Source: Trichoderma breve (taxonomy: Eukaryota; Ascomycota; Sordariomycetes; Hypocreales; Hypocreaceae). From it: a DNA stretch of 64,000 nucleotides. The position numbers were made by a program, and so were the translations under genes. Positions 1-11,476 of this stretch are shown here, piece after piece. The stretch covers positions 620,001 through 684,000 of the forward strand of contig NC_079232.1 in the NCBI RefSeq assembly GCF_028502605.1, given 5' to 3'. Each line of letters begins with the position of its first letter. Positions within the stretch are counted from its first letter, which is position 1. The notes under the pieces were generated by a model. It was given only the letters and a program-made list of their open reading frames with translations, made no database searches and was not told the DNA's origin.

Positions 1-203
1 TCGAAAAGTAATCCGAATACGTCGAGTCCAAATTCCTCCTTCCCGTTCCTGATCGATTCTTCTATATCAAAAGAGAAGGGAGACAACGAAAGAGCTCTAC
101 TGCAAGCTCCATATTGCCACATTTCGCTGCGAGCGAAAAGGAAAAAAAAAAAAAAAAAAGGCATCCGCCGGGAATCTAGTTCTCGACACAAAAATCAGCA
201 GCC

Positions 204-2185
204 ATGGGTATCTTCTCCCGCAAGCAAAAGTCTCCTCGGGAGTCGGGCATCCTCGAGTCTCAGTCCACCACCAGCTTCGGCTCCTCCACATTCCGCGGCC
301 TGGCCAACAACCGGGTCTCTGCCGGCAGCATGCTCACTCCCAACACGCCTCTATCACCGATGCCCTCAATCAAAATACCAAAGATTGATCTGCCCCGGCC
401 GCCGGACCCTCAGCTGGATCCCGCCGGCTACCTGCGAAGCCTGACGGCTGTGCGAGAGAGAGCCAAGGCCCTCATGGAGAAGGCACAGGATAACGAGCTG
501 GTCCACTTCGACGTTGATATGAACAAATTCCCAGATGTTGTGACGTTTGTCTCTGGACTGATCAAGGTATGTTTACAGAAGTTTTTGGGTGGAGGGAGTG
601 CGAATTCTGGGATAGTATGGGAGCAGTAGTGAAGTTGCTGCAAGGTGGTATCGAGCTTGAAAGACTTGCTGGAATGGCTTGGGCTTGAACTGTCTACCTA
701 CTCAACCCAAAAAGTTTTGGGATGTCAGATGCAGTTTACTGTTTGCTACATGCTTGTGTACACGCCTTTTCTCCCGTTTTCTATACCCATTGCCTCCCAA
801 ACTTCCACGGTTCAAGCCTAGACTAACACCAATGTGCTTGTACAGCGTGACCACGAAGCTCCTTTCCAGGACATTCCCAGCCATGGTCGGTATCAGCATT
901 TCTGTGTAGGAGGTCGAGATCGAGTAGTCGAGCTCTTGAATAGCTGGCCCGAGACCGTCGACAACGCAGAGCGATGCCGCCGACTCATCGACCTCTTCAC
1001 CATCAGCGTACTGCTGGATGCGGGCGCTGGAACCACCTGGACCTACAAGAGCGTTGAAAATGGCAAAACCTACAGGCGCTCCGAGGGTATCGCAGTCGCT
1101 TCCTTGGAGATGTTCAAATCCGTAAGCTTATCTCAGCCTTGTCATTGGGGGTTCTGACATCTAACTTGGAATATCTAGGGAATTTTCTCAGCAAGCCCAA
1201 CCAACAAGCATCAGGTTGACAAGCGAGCATTGGGGGCTCTTAACGTAGCCAAACTTGCCTCAGGTATGCAGGCCGACGCCGACAACGAGCTCATTGGCTT
1301 GGAAGGCCGAACAGAGGTCCTGGTCAAGCTGTCAGAGGCTCTCGACGAGCATTCCGAGTTCTTTGGGGCTGATGGCCGTCCCGGTAACATGATTGGTGAG
1401 TGAAAATTTGCCTTGGCATGAAGATTTGCGTGCCTTCTAACTGTTTTGCAGACTACTTGCTATCACACCCTGCAACCCAAGCATCATCAGTCCTCATTGT
1501 CCCCCTGCCAATTCTGTGGAATCTCCTGATGGATGGCCTCTCCTCCATCTGGCCTACTCGAACAGCAATCAACGGCGTCCCGCTTGGTGATGCCTGGTCC
1601 TGTGAAGCCCTGCCCGCGGGATCAAACTCGTGGGAATCTATTCTGCCGTTCCACAACCTGACACAGTGGCTTGCGTATTCGCTCATGCAGCCTATGCAAT
1701 CCCTGCTAAATATGCACTTTGCCGGCACAGAGCTGCTGACGGGCTTGCCAGAGTACCGCAACGGTGGCCTCTTTGTCGACCTCGGTGTCCTGACTCTCAG
1801 AGAGGAAGACATGGCTCGCGGGCTGGCTAATTACGGCGCGTATTGCAAACAGTCTGGAATCAAGGCCATTGAGGTTGCGCCCATGTTTGAGGCCTCAGAC
1901 GATGTCATTGTCGAATGGCGAGGACTGACGGTCGCCCTGCTCGACAAGCTCTTGGAGGATGTCAATGTGGCACTGGAGGCGGAGCTGGATGGCCATGAGA
2001 TGACCCTGGCACAGCTGTTGGAAGCTGGTAGCTGGAAGGTAAGAATCACTTGCTCCGACACAATGCAAATTATATCGGAACTGGACTAACATGCCCATTA
2101 GGGAGGTCGTGAGATTGCTGAGATCAACAGGCCAAACACCAAAGAGGCGCCAATCCTGATCGACAGCGACGGAACCGTTGTCTAA
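204..2185 (+). CDS. Urg3/URC4-type DUF1688 protein
   Basis: Predicted 508-aa protein in five exons: 204-566, 846-1121, 1179-1395, 1452-2038, 2102-2185. All four introns are GT-AG and the joins keep one frame. It matches the DUF1688 family as I remember it (URC4/Urg3, linked to uracil catabolism in yeasts). The support is overall sequence character, such as the R-D-H-E-A-P-F entry to exon 2 and the long, well-conserved exon 4; no catalytic residues are established for this family. The first ~55 residues are Ser/Thr/Pro-rich and probably disordered. The start is the first in-frame ATG, in a GCCATGG context, with an 18-19 base A-run about 45 bases upstream in the leader. No other pyrimidine-pathway gene is next to it. 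Family assignment is good; exact role is inferred. Confidence 0.85.
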
Positions 2186-3115
2186 TAGAAGTGACGGATG
2201 ATTCTCTTTTCCTTCTTCACACTCACTCCCCTTTGCTTCAAAATTACTGTTTAACTACTTATACCAACTTGCACTCTCTTTTTTTTCTTTCAAATGTTTG
2301 GGATGGCACTATTGATTGTCTGGGCCTGTTTTTGGGACGCGAATGATGAGCACTTTCTCGGGTTTTGTTTTTTTTCCCTTTGTCTTTTATTCGGTGTGCT
2401 TCTTTTTCACTCATAATTAATACGATACTAATGAATCGTACAAAAATGTCAACTGGGAGGGAAGAGGAAAAAAGTGGAATTTGGGTTTGTTTGAGAGAAG
2501 AGAGAGGAGACAAAAAAGAAAAAGCTTGGTATGGAATGTTATTGTGGTGTGTGTGTACGTAGGAAACATTTGGAGGCAAAAGAACAAAAAATGGGAAGAC
2601 AGAAAGAAAAGAAAGAAAGAATAGTGTAAAACTATATAGGGCTTGAGCTCGAGAGATTTCTTTTCTTTTTCTACATATACTTTCAAGCAAGGTTTTGCTT
2701 TTGAGAATCGATCGTATTGTCAGGAGTGTTTCTCTTTTTTTTTCTTTTCTTTGAATGTGTCTATTTGCTTTGAACAGAGTGATTTCGCCCCCCTTTGTTT
2801 ATTGTACAATGTCTCAACTTTGCTGTTGTACAGAGTTTCCACCCATCCATCCCTTTTCTCTCTCTCGCTTTTTTTTTTGTTCTCGTTGTATACATCTACG
2901 TACAATATTTACTTTACACTAGCGGTAGGCTTTAAGTAGTACATGGATAAGAAAAGAGAAGAAAGGGGTGTGTTATACAAGAAAACGCTCCCTAAAACGC
3001 TCCGTTCTGCTTTGGCTTCCCCCCTGTTGATAGGTAGCATCTCTACTGCTGCCGTTCTCTCTCTGTGATATATCTTCTATGTATCCGGATTTTGTGTTCC
3101 CTTGATTTTTTTTTC
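2186..3115. other. Intergenic, convergent 3' ends
   Basis: Lies between the convergent 3' ends of the DUF1688 gene and oxa1. It is rich in T/CT tracts on the + strand and in A/GA tracts around 2450-2620, as expected of untranslated regions. Short ORFs here are low-complexity Phe/Ser/Lys translations. I see no gene. Confidence 0.6.
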
Positions 3116-4750
3116 TTATTTCTTGCCCTTGTATTTCAACTCGAATTGCTCGCGCTCTTGCTGTTTCCGTGTGGTTTCCAGCTGGCGGATCAATTCTCGG
3201 CGCTTCCTCTCCGCCTTCTCCTGTTCTGTGCCCGAGTACGTGCCGGTGTAGTTGGACACGGACTCGGAGACGCCCTTCTTCATGTCGTCGAGGCTGCTGG
3301 TGAGGCGTTCCCTGAGGCCAGCCATGCCGGGGGTCTCGGTACGGGGAGCCTCGTACTGGATGGTCTTTTGAGGGGCGACGGCTTCGTCGACGGGGCCGTT
3401 GGGGAGGCCGAGGGAGCGGCGGATGGAGGGGATGTTGAGGATGAGGGCTGTGAGGAGGGTAGAGCCACCGAGGGCGACGGTCATGAGGTTGACGGCGGCG
3501 GAGAGGAATGTGGTGCCGATGAAGCCAACGGTGCCGAAGATGTACATCATGGGCTTGAGCATCTTTCTCTGCTGCTTAGGTGTGTGCTTGGCGTTGATCT
3601 GGAGTATGTATGTTAGTCATGGCTACTAGAATGTGAGACAGCCGAAGGAGCTTACGAGGAGGGCACCCATCATCAGAGCGGTACCGGTGGCGGGGAGGAT
3701 AAAGTAGGGGTCTGTGGCGGCAAGATCGGAAAACCAGAGGAAGCCGGCAGACTCGAGCGAAGGTACGGGGATGTGTGTCATGCCGCTCACGATACGGAAG
3801 AGACCAAACGTAAAGGGGATCTGCGCAAGAGACCACATGATGCCCCAGTTGCTGACGCCGTACTCGGTCCGCAGCAGCTTGTTCAGAACCTGACCACGCT
3901 GACGCATCTCCATATCGCTCTCCTGGAAACCTTGCTGGACCAGCTTCATGGCCTCGTTGGACCGCGGGTCCTTTCTCATCCTCTGCATGACGGCGTTGAA
4001 CTTGAGACTCTGGATCTGGGGGTAGAACATGATGGCCCTCAACAGGACAGCCGTGGCCATGATGGAGGCACCCCAGCCCAGCCCTGACCAAACGTGGACA
4101 TGCTCGAGCGTCCATTGCATGATGGAAGTGAATCCCCAACCATAGTCAAGGCCAATTGCGTGCAAGTAGCCAATCTCTTCGCGCATGTTGAGAATGTCCT
4201 GGCCGTTGATAAGCGCCGAGATCGAGGAGAGGTCGACATCGGAGGCGGCGACGGCAGCGGGCTCAGTCGCAGATGCAGCAGCAGCCGCAGCGTCGGTCGG
4301 AGCGGCAGAGACTACCGTAGAGGCTTGTTCCGCCGGTGCGGGAGCAGCAACGCTTGCTGCCTCTGGTGTTGCGGCAGCGGCTTCGGCAGCAGAGGCGTCC
4401 TTGTTGCCGCTTCCACCCCAACCCCACAGAGAGAGCGATCTTGACGATGAGACGCCTCCCAGGACAATTGGAGCAGCAGCCGCATATCGAGTTCGGAATG
4501 GTGACGATGCCGTCGCCAGTCCACCATTGACCTTTCGCAACGAGGTGCCAAATTGCCGTCCATGGCCCAACTTTCGACTCGAGAGGTTCTAGAGGTGGGA
4601 TGGTCAGTTCTGCAAAAAGTCTCACGTTTGCAAAACTACATGTATATGGAGAAACGGGCTGAAGATCCTGCTCACCACCAATCGGCTCTGCGTCTGTGTC
4701 CAGGCTCCCGGTGAGGGGAGGGAGCGCGCAATCCCTCTGCTTGGAAGCAT
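3116..4750 (-). CDS. oxa1: Mitochondrial inner-membrane insertase Oxa1
   Basis: Oxa1/YidC/Alb3 family insertase, about 496 aa, which inserts mitochondrially encoded and conservatively sorted proteins into the inner membrane. Exons on the minus strand: 4750-4676, 4588-3656, 3598-3116. The start is the ATG at 4750. The 25-codon first exon gives a basic presequence, and its splice to exon 2 is in phase 0. Exon 2 has an Ala-rich linker and then the insertase core with several hydrophobic helices. Conserved features include the positively charged loop after 'IQSLKFNAVMQRMRK' and the 'GLFRIVSGM' helix. Exon 3 carries the last membrane segments and a basic C-terminal coiled tail (residues ~440-496) of the kind that binds the mitoribosome. 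Starting at 4570 would need a non-ATG codon and lose the presequence. Confidence 0.93.
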
Positions 4751-5249
4751 TGCGACGGTTTGTCGAGGTTATATAAGGATGAATGCAATGCGGATATCAA
4801 ATTGTTGCGCCCGTCTGGGGAATTTTTCGATGTAGCGGATGAACCTCGGACCTACCCCACGCCACTTTGCGATCTGCAGATGAGCGGCGCTAGGTACTTC
4901 AACTGCGAGGTGTGAGATGCTATATGGATGTACTCTGCATAAAGGCGGAGATTTCAGGGCGATGGATATGCAGTAAGAGTTAATTAGAAGAAAAAGCAGC
5001 CGTCTATGCCATGAGAAAAGTTGAATTGGTTTATTTTAATGCAATGGCTACAGCTTCGTGCAATCTGCTGGTGTACAATTCGCGGCCACTTATCCGCCGC
5101 TACTAGCTGCCTATATGGTTGGGGAGCTCTGAAACTGCAGCAGATGGGCCACAATCTTCTGGAAAAGCGCCTGCATCTGTTTATTTAGACATGATTGATT
5201 CATATACAATGCCCCTATCATCCTCATTCCATTCTTCCATTCTTCTCTT
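4751..5249. other. Intergenic between mim1 and oxa1
   Basis: Contains the oxa1 promoter side and the 3' flank of mim1. A TTATATAA stretch at 4769-4776 lies only about 20 bases upstream of the oxa1 ATG, so it is either a close TATA element or coincidence. Nothing else recognised. Confidence 0.5.
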
Positions 5250-5770
5250 CTACTCTAAGCTTGCGTAATCACTTAGTGAAGGCCCGGGTCGCTCTGGTCG
5301 TTCACGGACTTCGATGCCTGGGCCAATGGGGTGGGCTCGTCTTCGAGAAAGAGGGAAAACCTGTATATAACCACGTTAGCCATTCAACTGCAGCTTGCGC
5401 TTTCAATGCTTTTGATGTGGATATGGCGAATAAGGGGACGAAGGCTGTGTAGTCTTGAAACCCCGTTGAATAGCGAGGAAAGCTCAGTTAACATAGAACT
5501 GACCTTTGTACCGCCCCATCCTAACCGGAATGCTGCCTCATGAGCAAACAGCTCTCCAAAACCCAGCATCATTCCGTTGATGAATGGCAGAACCAGATTG
5601 ATGGCAGCGCTCCGTATCAGACTCCATGCTGTTGGGGGCTTGTAGAGAATAACCGGCGAGTTTGATGACGAAGGTGATGAGACCTCATCGCCGGGAGAGT
5701 ACTGCTCGCTGTCGGACCGCATGGTGATGCCTGAGTCGGCCAGGTGGGTGCTCAGATCGTCGGTGGACAT
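5250..5770 (-). CDS. mim1: Mitochondrial outer-membrane import factor Mim1
   Basis: About 125 aa in two exons, 5770-5504 and 5360-5250, joined by a 143-bp GT-AG intron in phase 0. It fits the fungal Mim1/Tom13 family, which helps insert alpha-helical outer-membrane proteins and assemble the TOM complex. The sequence shows a Ser-rich hydrophilic N-terminus, then 'ILYKPPTAWSLIRSAAINL', a single hydrophobic helix with Gly-rich spacing ('NGMMLGFGELFAHEAAFRL') and, after the join, 'VFPLSRRRAHPIGPG'. The ATG at 5770 is chosen because the frame extends upstream only through a TTG and meets a stop before any other ATG. A start in a further upstream exon cannot be excluded. The neighbour oxa1 also serves mitochondrial membranes, but I see no sign of co-regulation. 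Confidence 0.88.
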
Positions 5771-6225
5771 GGTGACGGCTTGTCCAGGAACCTCGTGATG
5801 CCGTGGAGTTGACGCCTCGACGCTGGACAAGTAAGAGCGCGCAAGTTGGTCCTATGATGCACACACTTGAAGTACCAAGTAAATGCCGATGGTCGCTCGG
5901 CACGGGCTGGGTATTACATAATCTGGCATCGGGGTCGGTGGATCACTATTCCGGTGGGGCCAAGTGCCGAGTTACTGCATTGAAGCTCTCAAGCTTGCAT
6001 GACGAAAGAGAGCCGCTGCCTTGCTTTGGTAATCGTAAGAACAGCAAACCACTGCACTTTCTCAACTAACGGGTCTTCACTAAGCTAGACATACGCCTTG
6101 AATAACAAAGGACAGCTCTGTCAGGCATTTCATTCTTTTAACAATCATCTAGCACAGCTTCCATCTCTCACTTTGTCAAATAACCATTTACTCTTGTTGT
6201 GCACGACCCCTCACAAGCAGCCATC
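5771..6225. promoter_or_regulatory. Divergent mim1 / shp1 promoter region
   Basis: This 455-bp spacer separates the divergent ATGs of mim1 (-) and shp1 (+), so both promoters must lie here. I see no confident TATA box or factor site. Confidence 0.5.
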
Positions 6226-7597
6226 ATGGTGCGGGACGACGAAGTCAAGGATCACGATGAGATGGTACGGGACTTTGTTGCCATGAGCGGCGCTTCGGTA
6301 GAATTGGTTCGTCAATACATTAAATTATCCAACATGTTTATGCAAAACATATGCTAACAAACGTTGGTTGACTTGTCCAGGCCACTCAGTATCTCGAATC
6401 AAACGACTGGGACATGCTGTCTGCCTGCAACTCCTTCTTCCACGACGAGGATGAGAGAAACGACGAACGACGCCGGCAACAGGCTGCGGACGGAACGCTA
6501 GAGCAGTACAGCGGACCGCGAACCTTGGATGGCCGCCCTGCGCCCCAAGAGGACTTTTCTAGCTTGGCATCCCGAAAAACGAATCAGCAAAAGAAGAAGG
6601 GCATTGCGACGCTGGGCTCCATAGGTAGCAGCTCTGCTGCCCACCATGACGACGACGACGATGATGAAGAGGACGACGAAGAGGAAGACGATGGACGAGG
6701 CAACTTGTTCGCTGGTGGTGAGAAGTCTGGGCTTGCTGTCCAGGATCCGAGACAGGAGGGTGGTTCGAGGAAGATTATCAATGACATACTTGCCAAGGCG
6801 AAAGCGTGAGTGATGGGCTTGAGTCAGATGTCGTCTTCATGACAGGTCGCTGATAACTGTACAGGAACTCAAGACAGTCCGATGCCAACCCGGAGGCTGG
6901 TCCCTCTCGCCCATCTCATTTCCGGGGTACCGGCGTGACACTTGGTGGAGATGGCGTGGAGAGCCGAAGCATCCCAGATCCCCAGGGCCATGAGCGGCCT
7001 TCTGGCCCCCCAGTTGAGCGAGTGCTTCACATCTGGCAGGACGGATTCAGCATCGACGATGGCGAACTTCGTCGGTTCGACGATCCTTCAAACGAGGCGG
7101 ATCTCGCCCTTATCCGATCAGGCCGGGCTCCCCTGCATCTTATGAACGTGCAGCATGACCAATCGGTAGACGTCAAGCTTCACCAGCACGATACTCCGTA
7201 TAAGCAGCCCCCAAAGAAGTACAAGCCGTTTGCCGGCACTGGCAATCGCCTTGGCAGCCCAGTTCCTGGTGCTACATCCACGACATCTGCACCCGCTTCT
7301 TCCGCCGCAGCTTCTTCATCCTCTTCTGCTCCCGCCCCAAGTGTTGACAACTCACAACCTACACTCATGATCAGAATCCAGATGCCTGATGGATCCAGAC
7401 TTCCTGCGCGTTTTAACACCACGCACACTGTTGGAGACGTCTACGGCTTTGTTCAGGGTGCTTCTGTGGAGACTCGTAGCCGGCCTTGGGTACTGTCGAC
7501 GACGTTCCCCAACAAGGAGCATACTGATCATGCTCTGGTTCTGGGTGAGATGCCCGAGTTTAAAAAGGGCGGAACTGCTGTGGTCAAGTGGACGTAG
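6226..7597 (+). CDS. shp1: Cdc48/p97 adaptor Shp1 (p47, UBA-SEP-UBX)
   Basis: A 412-aa adaptor of the AAA ATPase Cdc48, in ubiquitin-dependent degradation, membrane fusion and PP1 regulation. Exons: 6226-6306, 6381-6805, 6865-7597. The first intron uses a GTTCGT donor. Order of parts: UBA domain (residues ~8-48), a charged linker with a run of Asp/Glu at ~117-131, a SEP domain beginning near 'HIWQDGFSIDDGELR' (~224-290), a Ser/Ala-rich linker, and a C-terminal UBX domain (~335-412). The UBX carries the p97-contact loop in the p47 form 'TTFPNKE' rather than the FPR form. The ATG at 6226 gives a complete UBA start. Length and architecture match the family. Confidence 0.95.
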
Positions 7598-8049
7598 CTT
7601 TGATGATTCGAGCAATGATGGGAGGTGGGGTTCGTTTTTTCTTTTTTCTTCGTTCCGGGCTTTTAAACAAGTTTAGTAAAAGCTCATAGATGAGTAGAGA
7701 CCGTTGAATCGGTCAATTCCAAACAAGACATGGAGTCACAATGCAGCCTGATGTCTCCACATGTTTTGACGTGCATAGCCATGTTCATCCCAGGCCGTGG
7801 CATCTTGTCCAACTTCTTCAGCAGTCATTAAAAAACTATCCTTTGGTTTTCTGTGCAATCCTGCACTATGGACTGTTCTAAGTATATACATATAAAAAGG
7901 CAAACATCAAAACACCGTTGCTACGACTCAGAAGATAGCCAAGGTATTCTTATTCTTATCCCGAAACGCCCTCCAGTAACCAGTTTCGTAAATTCATTAT
8001 AGTTCCCTGTTCGTGAACAATCGCCTAGAGCTCCCAAAGTGGTCTCATT
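7598..8049. other. Intergenic, convergent 3' ends
   Basis: Space between the 3' ends of shp1 and gtr1. It is T-rich just after the shp1 stop and otherwise mixed. Nothing recognised. Confidence 0.5.
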
Positions 8050-9182
8050 CTACGCTGCCGCTGCTTGTATGGCCGCCGCCGGCGCAGGTGCAGGCGTATC
8101 CAAGAATTTGAAGTGCTCAATGGCAATCTGGCAGTTAAGCATGGCAGCATTGAAGCGCGCCTCGCCCGGCGGCAGGACCACCATCAGGTAGGTGTTGGTG
8201 GTGAACTTGAGGATGAAGAGACTGAAGCGCATGCCGGCCTTGTGCTCCATGCGGATGAACTGCTCGGCGTTTCGAGGTGTACCAGTGAAGCGGGAGATGC
8301 TCTGCTTGAAGTGCTTCATGATGTTGGACATGCGCTCGAGGCGGTCCTCGGTGGGGTTGCGGAGGCCCTCGGGCGAGGTCCACGACGAGACGGCGAGGAA
8401 GGACGTGCGCTCGAAGAGAAGAAGCTCCTCGGCCTCGATGGCAACGCCGAGGTTAGCGAGGTTGCGCTCGATGACGGCGAGATTGGGGACCAGGTCGTGG
8501 ATAATGGACGCCCATGCCTTGTACAAGCTTTGATCCCAGATGGACGTGGCAAAGGGCGTCAGGTCGACGGTGCTAATGTCGACACCGACGGAATTGACAT
8601 ATTCGACCGTCTTTTGGCGGACGAGCCTGACGCGGTCGTCGTAGACGGTTTCACGAGCATTGGGTACGACGAGGTCCATCTTGTGGACGAGGATGTATAT
8701 CTTTGCCGCGGGCGAGTACTGCAGCAGTGCGGAGAGGATGGAGACGTAGGTTGCGAGGTCGCGGTCGACATCGCGCGACTCAATGTCGAAGACGTAGATG
8801 AGGACGCCGACGTTGGAGAAGACGTGGACGCGCTGCTGGGAGAGGTAGTTCTCCATAAAAGCTTCCTGGCCGCCGCAGTCCCACAGGTTGAGGGTGAGAT
8901 TGCCCAGGAACTTGACGTGGGAGAGGTCGATGTCGATGGTGGCGCCTCTGTAGTTTGCGTGTGAGCAATGAAAAGGTTCTGGGGCTCTCAGATATCTCAG
9001 AGGGAATGGACTCACAGTCTTCGGGTGTCGCGAGCTATGTAGTTGCTGAAGATGATGCTGCGCATGCTCGACTTTCCGGAGCCGGACTTGCCCATGAGGA
9101 GGACCTTCTTCTTCTTGGGCTTCTTGACTTCGTTGCGGAGGTCGGAGCCGGCGTCCGGAGGGGGTTCGCCAAAGGAAGCCAT
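8050..9182 (-). CDS. gtr1: Rag-family GTPase Gtr1
   Basis: A 354-aa small GTPase of the Gtr1/RagA family, half of the Gtr1-Gtr2 (EGO/Rag) heterodimer that signals amino-acid state to TORC1 on the vacuole. Exons on the minus strand: 9182-9016 and 8947-8050, joined by a 68-bp GT-AG intron (R-R-L | G-A-T-I). The P-loop 'GKSGSGKS' is at residues 31-38, the switch II motif 'WDCGGQ' at 78-83, and the guanine-specificity motif appears as 'HKMD'. The C-terminal half is the Gtr/Rag roadblock dimerisation domain. The ATG at 9182 is followed by a short Lys-rich segment before the P-loop, as in fungal Gtr1. The tail is Ala/Pro-rich. No lipid-anchor cysteine is seen, as expected. Confidence 0.95.
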
Positions 9183-9809
9183 GGTGGAGGGCGAATGTGA
9201 TTGCGGAATGTTGCTGTTTATGTTGGAGAAGAGGAAAGGAATAAGTTGAGATTAGAGGTGGTGATAGTGAGAGAAGTTGAAGTGGGAGAGCTTCGAATTA
9301 AAGGCTGCGGTACATGCAAGGTACCCTCAATAGACCGATAGCACAGCGGGGAGACCCTTCCAAGTTGTTGCCGGGTGTACCTGTGTGTACCTGGAAGTGG
9401 GCACGTGCAATTGCTGGTGTAACATCTGTAAGATTGGGCATTTGGTCCGGCTGGGTCCTTTTTAATGAAGTTATCAAGATACTGGCCGATTCTTTGTTTG
9501 CTGTCATCAATCCCCCTTAAAATCATCCCTGTTATGATACATGTGCAGCTCTATATGAGGCCCGTGATGTATGCAGTAATACCATGGCCGCAAGTACCTC
9601 GGCGGTAGCAAACAAGTGCCACCTCTAAATCCTTTAGGCAGATCTAGAAGCTAAACCGTAGCATTATCAGCTCTTATCGGCGCCTTATGTAATCCGCCAC
9701 TTAAGGCAATGGCCAGCACTTTGAAACCACATGTCAACTCCAATTCAGATCATCGCGTCACTCCCATCACCTCCAACCTACGCAATTCCCCCGAGCGCCA
9801 ATTCCAAGA
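9183..9809. promoter_or_regulatory. Divergent gtr1 / Yip1-family promoter region
   Basis: A 627-bp spacer between two divergent genes. No convincing ORF or specific motif was found, and 9550-9720 is modestly AT-rich. Confidence 0.45.
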
Positions 9810-10670
9810 ATGTCGCAATACTACAACCAGTACGGCGCTTCTGCTTCTCCCTCGGCGACCGAGAACCTCCAGTTCTACCACGGCTCGTACCAGGCCACGC
9901 CTTCACAAGCTCCCCCGACCAGCTATGGCGTACCACCTGGCGCTGGCTTTCGCGAACAGAGCGGCCTGAGGACAGGCTGGCTGGCTGCCTTTTCCGCAGA
10001 GGGATACGACAACGAGCCTTCATTACGAGAGGAGCTGGGCGTCGACTTTGGACACATGCAGGCCAAGACGCTGGCCGTGCTCAACCCGTTTTCTCCTATT
10101 GAGCGGCTGGAGCATGTCATGAACGACTCTGACCTGGCTGGACCCCTGTTGTTCGTCGTTCTCTTTGGCGCTTTTCTCCTGTTCAGTGGTCAGGTCCACT
10201 TCGGATACGTCTATGGACTTGCCCTCATGGGATCGACAGCTCTGTACATGATTCTCAGCTTGATGACGCCGGATACACCTCCAGGATACCCCGGCGCCGA
10301 TGTTTCGCCTAGCACGCTCACATTCACCCAAAACGCCAGTGTGTTGGGTTACTGCTTCTTGCCACTCGTTCTTACGTCGTTGATTGGCGTGGCCATGCCG
10401 CTTGATTCCACAGCTGGATACATTATTACGACTTTGGCCATTTGCTGGTCGACATCAAGATCAAGCGCCATCTTTTGTGGTGAGTGCGGTTCAAAGCTAA
10501 TACAATTAAATTTTAACTTTGCAAGGGCGCAGATGTGCTAACTTGCAACTACGTATGTAGCTGTCGGCAAAATGAGAGATATGCGAGGACTTGTGGCTTA
10601 TCCAGTAGCCCTGTTCTATGTAGGGTTTGGCATCATCACCATCTTCAACAGCCGAGGCAAGGCGCAATGA
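9810..10670 (+). CDS. yip1: Yip1-family Golgi membrane protein
   Basis: About 259 aa in two exons, 9810-10479 and 10561-10670, spliced G|CT with an 81-bp intron. It resembles Yip1/YIPF5 proteins, five-pass membrane proteins that bind Ypt/Rab GTPases and act in ER-to-Golgi vesicle formation. Seen in the sequence: a Tyr/Gln/Ser/Pro-rich cytosolic N-terminus (~75 residues), the conserved 'LREELGVDFGHMQAKTLAVLNPF' region (start of the Yip1 domain), then about five hydrophobic segments. The last ('VAYPVALFYVGFGIITIFN') comes from exon 2. Without the splice the protein would lose its last membrane segment. Confidence 0.92.
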
Positions 10671-11476
10671 GCAAAGCCAGCGAGAAGGTACGATACGGTA
10701 TAAAAGGACTCATGTCGAAACGGTACATGGCAGGTGCATGAGACAGGGCGAGGGCTGGCTTCCTCCGGGATACAAGCATGGGGGATTATGTCGGCTCATA
10801 GCCCTTGCCACTTTTAATACCTCGATAGAGCGAAGGAATCGACTTGATTGAGCAAAGATCTAGCCGTTGAACGAAAAGAGACGTCACATATCCTCCTGAC
10901 GAAATCACGCAACGCTTTTATGTTGGTCAAGCTGCTACAACAAGATAGCAACTGTATAATAAGGAGGGCTGACCCGGCTGCTACTGTTTTGCATGCCGCG
11001 GTTTCTTGGATAGAATCAGGGATAAGTTTGCACGAGAAAGAGAGAACTCTAGACGTACGTTAGCGGCGCTGCAAGCAAGGTTTGGGATGTATTATTTGTG
11101 GAAGCAAAGTTGGCTCGAGATTTGGCAGACATAGTGCCGGATACCCTTTACATTAATACCGAATCTATTCACGTCCAAATGGCAGTTGTGTAAAGCCTCA
11201 TTTTAACGTATCACCATATCACAGTAGTATTGTGCTCATCTTTGAATATCGTCGAATTGATCATCATTCATAACTAAAGTAATTTTACAATCGGATATCA
11301 TACTAGACAATAAGAAAAAAGACCCCCTTTCTTGCCAAACCAACCGGTCGTTGAATCATTCATTCCTGTGGTATCTCTTGCAACCGGCCAACCTAAATCC
11401 TTGCCGCGTACATTCTGGAAAAAACGTTTCAAACGTTAAGTGTAACAGGTTAGACTATCCCAATCATTGGCTCAGA
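10671..11476. other. Intergenic
   Basis: 3' flank of the Yip1-family gene and 3' flank of the repeat protein on the other strand. AT-rich around 11160-11340. No gene seen. Confidence 0.5.

Noticed and set aside
5771..5830. A 20-residue N-terminal extension of Mim1.
   Set aside because: It would have to start at TTG; a stop lies upstream in frame before any ATG.
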